This document shows, piece by piece, positions 60,771 through 64,000 of a DNA stretch of 64,000 nucleotides. Below the pieces are notes generated by a model. It made no database searches. It had not been told where the DNA came from and saw only the letters and a program-made list of their open reading frames with translations. A program made the translations under genes and the position numbers. The stretch's first letter is position 1. Every line of letters begins with the position of its first letter. This DNA comes from Nocardia ninae NBRC 108245 (lineage in GTDB: Bacteria > Actinomycetota > Actinomycetes > Mycobacteriales > Mycobacteriaceae): assembly GCF_007990755.1 (NCBI RefSeq), contig NZ_BJXA01000052.1, positions 1 to 64,000 on the forward strand, read 5' to 3'.

Positions 60771-61613
60771 CTATCCGGCGGAGCGCACCCAGCCTTGAGC
60801 TACGTCGGCGAGATTCCACCACGAGACATGTTGTGTATCAGCAGTTTCCAGTGACCAGTGTTCGGACAGCCGATCGAAGAACGCATCGTCGCCGGTTTTG
60901 CCACCCTTCGGCTCGCCGATGTAAACCAGCCGCTGACCTCCCCGCGCTTCGAACGCAGCCAAAGCCTGGGAGGCCATCGGGTTTCCCCATCCCGGAGGCC
61001 AGCAGAGAAACAGCACGCAATTCCCTTTGAGTGCTGCGTCGAACTCATCCAACCCCCCGACTGCGTGCCACACGTCGAGCTGGCCCGCCGCGCCAGGGAA
61101 TGACACGTTCGCGGTGCTGTTCGGCGGCTCCGCATCGAACGCAGCTACATCCACACCCCGCGTGGCAAGCTGCGCAGCCCAGTACCCACGTCCCGCACCA
61201 AGCTCCAGCACGTGCTGGCCACCGCTGAACTGTGCTATCCACTCGATCGACTCCGGCGAGGGCACCGCATAGGCGTACACCGCTTGGAGAATCGTTTGAG
61301 CGAACGCCAACCGCGCACTGCCGTTCTGCCGGCCGCCGTTGACAACCCGGCGTCCGTTGTCGTCGCCCACCGACGGCGCAACGATGTCCCAGTACGGATT
61401 TCCCGAGTCGGAGACACCACCGGTCATGTAGTGCACAAGCCGCAGATCGAACGCCGCATCGGCTGCGGCGTCCTCGGTCCCCGGCAGCATCGGAGCTGTG
61501 TCGAGGTACTCCGCGACCTTCGGATACTCCAGCCGGAGCCGCTGCGGGTCCTCCAACAGTGCAGCCAGTTCCGTGCGTCGCTCAGTCGTCAGCGTCAGCG
61601 TCAGCCCAGTCAT
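60771..61613 (-). CDS. SAM-dependent methyltransferase-like cargo protein
   Basis: 280 residues from the ATG at 61613. Motif I HVLELGAGRGYWAAQLA, then VDVAAFDAEPPN, and a possible motif IV LFLCWPPGWGNPMASQ with PP similar to the NPPY/DPPY-type loop of some DNA methylases. About 110 residues precede the fold. It may modify DNA, RNA or a small molecule; no restriction enzyme is adjacent. It is cargo of the element, not part of the transfer operon. Confidence 0.65.
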   Translation of the reverse strand: MTGLTLTLTTERRTELAALLEDPQRLRLEYPKVAEYLDTAPMLPGTEDAAADAAFDLRLVHYMTGGVSDSGNPYWDIVAPSVGDDNGRRVVNGGRQNGSARLAFAQTILQAVYAYAVPSPESIEWIAQFSGGQHVLELGAGRGYWAAQLATRGVDVAAFDAEPPNSTANVSFPGAAGQLDVWHAVGGLDEFDAALKGNCVLFLCWPPGWGNPMASQALAAFEARGGQRLVYIGEPKGGKTGDDAFFDRLSEHWSLETADTQHVSWWNLADVAQGWVRSAG

Positions 61614-61773
61614 GCAGACGATTCTCCCGGCTATCCAGCTCTGTCGGGGCCTGGTTGTCGATCTTCGGCCGCGCGCTGATGAGCCGGTCGTATCGCAGGT
61701 GCAGGCCGGACCCACGGTGTGCCGAACCCATCCGCGCAGCCAAAGATCCTTTTGGCATAATTTCCTATCCGAG

Positions 61774-62691
61774 CTAAGTCACGAGATATTCCCAAGAACT
61801 GCGATATCTCAGCGCCCACGACTCAGAGCCGTTTAGCGTCGCCAAATAGCAGCTAACAATCTTTATCTTGAAATTGTTCAAATCAGGACATGAAGACTTC
61901 GAGTAGTGACTGGAAATCCTCGCCTCAAGATAAGCCGGAAGCCATTTTCCTTTAACGAGCGTGTAACCAGATCGCCGCTTCAACGCTGATTCCACTCGCC
62001 TACGGATCGTTCGCTCCAAAGAAGCAAACTCAGACGAACTTAATCCAGCACGTGCCTGCAGATTACTTCGAACTACCGGGATATTGGCGAGATCAGACGG
62101 CTTAACGGCAGCTCTCGAAAAGCTGGCATCACATCCAACGCGGAGACGCTTCGCGAGACAGCACAGGATGATCCACTCCTTCCAGTGCGTCGCCGCATCC
62201 TCATACCAAGCTCCTAGGGCAGAAGCAAGAGCGCGGGCGCTGCGCGGCGATATCCCAACGGCTGCCGAAAGCGCCGCGACGCCGTCACCATTGACGAGAA
62301 TGTCGGATTCAATATCATAGCCGGAAGTATAAAAGACGTGCGGATTTCTCTTTGCACCTTCGGCTACGACGGTTCGCACGTCACTATCCAGCATAAATAC
62401 CGCGACTCGTTTTCCACGACTGGTGTGTTGCACAAGATTGCCCGAACGCCTGAGGCTCTCAAATACGCCTATAACACCCGCCTTGCCACCTGCTGTATAT
62501 ATCGTGTCCACTCTGGTGACTTCATAGCCACCAGACGCAACTATGGCGCTCGCCTCCGCAATCCGACCATAATAGCCGCCGTCATACTGTTTGCCTTCTA
62601 CTAATATATGCAATGCGTAGGGGCTAGTTTGAATCTTGCGTCGATAGGCTGCTAACGACCACGAAGGACGCACTAAAGCTCGACTACACAC
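61774..62691 (-). CDS. DUF4435/TOPRIM-like effector (AriB-like)
   Basis: 305 residues from the GTG at 62691 behind AGGAGG. The N-terminal third reads HILVEGKQYDGGYYGRI (acidic E32), then YTAGGKAGVIGV and AVFMLDSDVR (D102, D104). This E...DxD layout is that of TOPRIM/DUF4435 proteins. The C-terminal 190 residues are helical and basic, ending SWALRYRSSWEYLVT. Its start overlaps the end of the ATPase gene by 19 bases. In PARIS systems the DUF4435 partner is a toxic nuclease held by the ATPase and released when an anti-restriction protein is sensed. Confidence 0.68.
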   Translation of the reverse strand: MCSRALVRPSWSLAAYRRKIQTSPYALHILVEGKQYDGGYYGRIAEASAIVASGGYEVTRVDTIYTAGGKAGVIGVFESLRRSGNLVQHTSRGKRVAVFMLDSDVRTVVAEGAKRNPHVFYTSGYDIESDILVNGDGVAALSAAVGISPRSARALASALGAWYEDAATHWKEWIILCCLAKRLRVGCDASFSRAAVKPSDLANIPVVRSNLQARAGLSSSEFASLERTIRRRVESALKRRSGYTLVKGKWLPAYLEARISSHYSKSSCPDLNNFKIKIVSCYLATLNGSESWALRYRSSWEYLVT

Positions 62692-63818
62692 CTATCCTCC
62701 TGGTTTGCCATGATTTCCGGAGAGTGAGTAGCCGCGATAATTTGCGCAGCGGGGTTTACAGTTCGCATGCATTCTATCAGCCGATTCTGCCATGCGACAT
62801 GCATCGATAACTCAGGCTCATCGACCAGAATCGAATTCTGGCCAGTCCTAAGACATTCCAACAAGACAAACATCAGTTGACGTTCACCGCTGGAAAGCCG
62901 ACCAAGTGGAACATCACGGCCACCAATATCGATCGATATCGACTCACCTTCGAATTTAACTTTTCGCCCTTTGGAGTAGAGCTCAAGGATCATGTCCTCG
63001 AGCCTGATTTGAGGAGCGACGATCTCACCTATTCTCTCCTCAACCTCTTGCAAGCGCCGCACTATATCCGGAAGAATAGTACCTTCGGAATACTTCTCCG
63101 AAAATTCGTCGAAACTTTTAAAAAGCCTACTGCTGGTGCCTTTTCTCGATTCAAAGAAGTTACTCACCAACTCGTAAGCTTGAGCCGCATCCGGCGGTTT
63201 GATCGTCTTATCCCTCTTGCGAACCCCTCGAATTGCAACCTCTAAAACTTCAGTAAGCGCCTGATCTTGAGCCTGTGTAATCTGCCGATTGGCCGAAAAT
63301 CTCCAACTCTTCCAACGATCCTCGATTGCATCGGCGAAATCGTCTTCCGGTTCATCAATTGACCTACCGGGCTGCCAGACGCCACGAGGCTTCTCCCGAG
63401 CCGTATCTACAATTCTAGTAATCGGCAACCAAGTATGCCTAAACCCTGCCAGGGCTCCACGACTAGTCTTCGGTGACGTAGTCCACAAATTCTCGGATCG
63501 GGAGATATGTACTACCTCTCGCAGCTCCTCATCATAGAAGGACTCAGCTGTAGGGTTGTAATTATCAATCACCTCTTTTGTGATCGATCTGGTAAATTCT
63601 CTACTTCCAGATCGAACGGAAAATTCGACGTGCGCAGCCTTGAATTCGACCGTACGAAGTCCCTGAATCTTATTTCCAAGTGCACCGTGCAGGATACGCA
63701 GCATCGTAGTCTTGCCACAACCATTTGGACCCCAAAAAATATTCACATCGTCGTTCAATTCGTGTTCGACTGTACCTCTCCGCCCAGCCAAGCCCTCTAT
63801 AGCGAATGATCTGATCAT
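62673..63818 (-). CDS. ABC-type AAA ATPase of a defence pair (AriA-like)
   Basis: 381 residues from the ATG at 63818 (a GTG at 63824 is 12 bases behind AGGAGG and may be used). Walker A GPNGCGKTT (residues 30-38), a long middle region with alternating charge that could be coiled coil (RRLQEVEERIGEIV), signature GRLSSGERQL, Walker B SILVDEPELSMH and switch His in IAATHSPEI. This is the SMC/OLD-like ATPase class used in Gabija, Septu, PARIS and retron systems. Pairing with a DUF4435 gene points to PARIS. Codon choice is visibly more AT-rich than in the rest of the element. Confidence 0.75.
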   Translation of the reverse strand: MIRSFAIEGLAGRRGTVEHELNDDVNIFWGPNGCGKTTMLRILHGALGNKIQGLRTVEFKAAHVEFSVRSGSREFTRSITKEVIDNYNPTAESFYDEELREVVHISRSENLWTTSPKTSRGALAGFRHTWLPITRIVDTAREKPRGVWQPGRSIDEPEDDFADAIEDRWKSWRFSANRQITQAQDQALTEVLEVAIRGVRKRDKTIKPPDAAQAYELVSNFFESRKGTSSRLFKSFDEFSEKYSEGTILPDIVRRLQEVEERIGEIVAPQIRLEDMILELYSKGRKVKFEGESISIDIGGRDVPLGRLSSGERQLMFVLLECLRTGQNSILVDEPELSMHVAWQNRLIECMRTVNPAAQIIAATHSPEIMANQEDRCVVEL

Positions 63819-64000
63819 CGTCACCGTCGTATACCCCCTCCTGTTATCGTCCATCACCCGTCGCACCTAGTAGCCTGTTATCGCGCTAGCAAGCGACACT
63901 ATTACACCGGACGACTTACTATCGGCATCTTCGCGAAGCCTGCCCGCGAGTCGGTCTCCTGCGAGGGATGGCGTTTCAGCGAACCACTCGTACGACGGTT

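Larger units (their letters stand above)
51354..64000. mobile_element. Actinomycete integrative and conjugative element (pSAM2-like), right end not seen
   Basis: Tyrosine integrase next to a tRNA-Val att site, excisionase, HUH-type replication initiator, FtsK/SpoIIIE transfer ATPase, DUF2637 membrane protein and a divergent GntR (KorSA-like) regulator make up the standard AICE set. At least 14 genes from 59806 down to 51463 run in one direction with start/stop overlaps. Cargo at 60771-63818 includes a PARIS-like defence pair in more AT-rich DNA. The element continues past 64000 or ends close to it. Confidence 0.88.

Noticed and set aside
61774-63818. Gabija or Septu system
   Set aside because: In Gabija the TOPRIM is fused to the ATPase and a helicase follows; in Septu the partner is an HNH nuclease. 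Neither fits a separate DUF4435-like partner.
1-64000. CRISPR array
   Set aside because: No regularly spaced repeats with unique spacers were seen; the only tandem repeats are short and few.

Overview
The window looks like chromosome of a high-GC mycolic-acid actinomycete, most likely Nocardia or a close relative. The left 30 kb carries single-copy genes in the same overall order as the Mycobacterium tuberculosis secD-yajC-ruvCAB-yebC-pdxT-tesB-pdxS-Nudix-pimA-patA-pgsA-HIT-thrS region. It includes phosphatidylinositol mannoside genes, which belong to that group. The genus is inferred from gene content and order.

1-29.8 kb, mostly conserved core. Partial secD and yajC; an alpha/beta hydrolase; a Baeyer-Villiger-type monooxygenase divergent from a TetR regulator; a small protein made of four DivIVA-like repeats; ruvCAB; a hotdog thioesterase; a GlxA/AraC regulator divergent from a quinone-reductase-like enzyme; an ArsR-SRPBCC pair; yebC; pdxT; an APC permease; tesB; a uridine-kinase-like gene; a lipoprotein; pdxS; the phospholipid/PIM operon thrS-HIT-pgsA-patA-pimA-Nudix; a FhuF-like protein; and a SulP-carbonic anhydrase fusion. 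Several clear terminators and divergent-promoter operators are visible.

30.5-49.9 kb, a phosphonate biosynthetic gene cluster that does not match a cluster I know. The plus-strand operon encodes phosphonoacetaldehyde reductase, 2-hydroxyethylphosphonate dioxygenase (HepD), a PhpE-like dehydrogenase, PEP mutase (PepM, with the EDKVFPKMNS signature), phosphonopyruvate decarboxylase, an aldehyde dehydrogenase and an SDR. This is the first half of the phosphinothricin route: PEP to phosphonopyruvate, phosphonoacetaldehyde, 2-hydroxyethylphosphonate, hydroxymethylphosphonate, phosphonoformaldehyde and possibly phosphonoformate. None of the later phosphinothricin enzymes is present. Two minus-strand operons add free-standing thioester-template parts (acyl-adenylating ligase, carrier protein, condensation domain, thioester reductase). 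They also encode a class III aminotransferase, an M20 amidohydrolase, a methyltransferase, a beta-lactamase-fold enzyme, a PanC-type amide ligase and an ABC exporter. I infer an amide- or peptide-conjugated small phosphonate.

51.35-64 kb (right end open), an actinomycete integrative and conjugative element inserted at a tRNA-Val(CAC) gene. The 3' half of the tRNA, with its terminator, remains at the left junction. Integrase, excisionase, an HUH replication initiator, an FtsK-type transfer ATPase and many small accessory genes form one long translationally coupled operon. It is read from a promoter region holding six copies of a 12-bp palindrome, divergent from a KorSA-like GntR regulator. The cargo includes a methyltransferase-like gene and, in visibly more AT-rich DNA, an ABC-type ATPase plus DUF4435/TOPRIM pair resembling the PARIS antiphage system.
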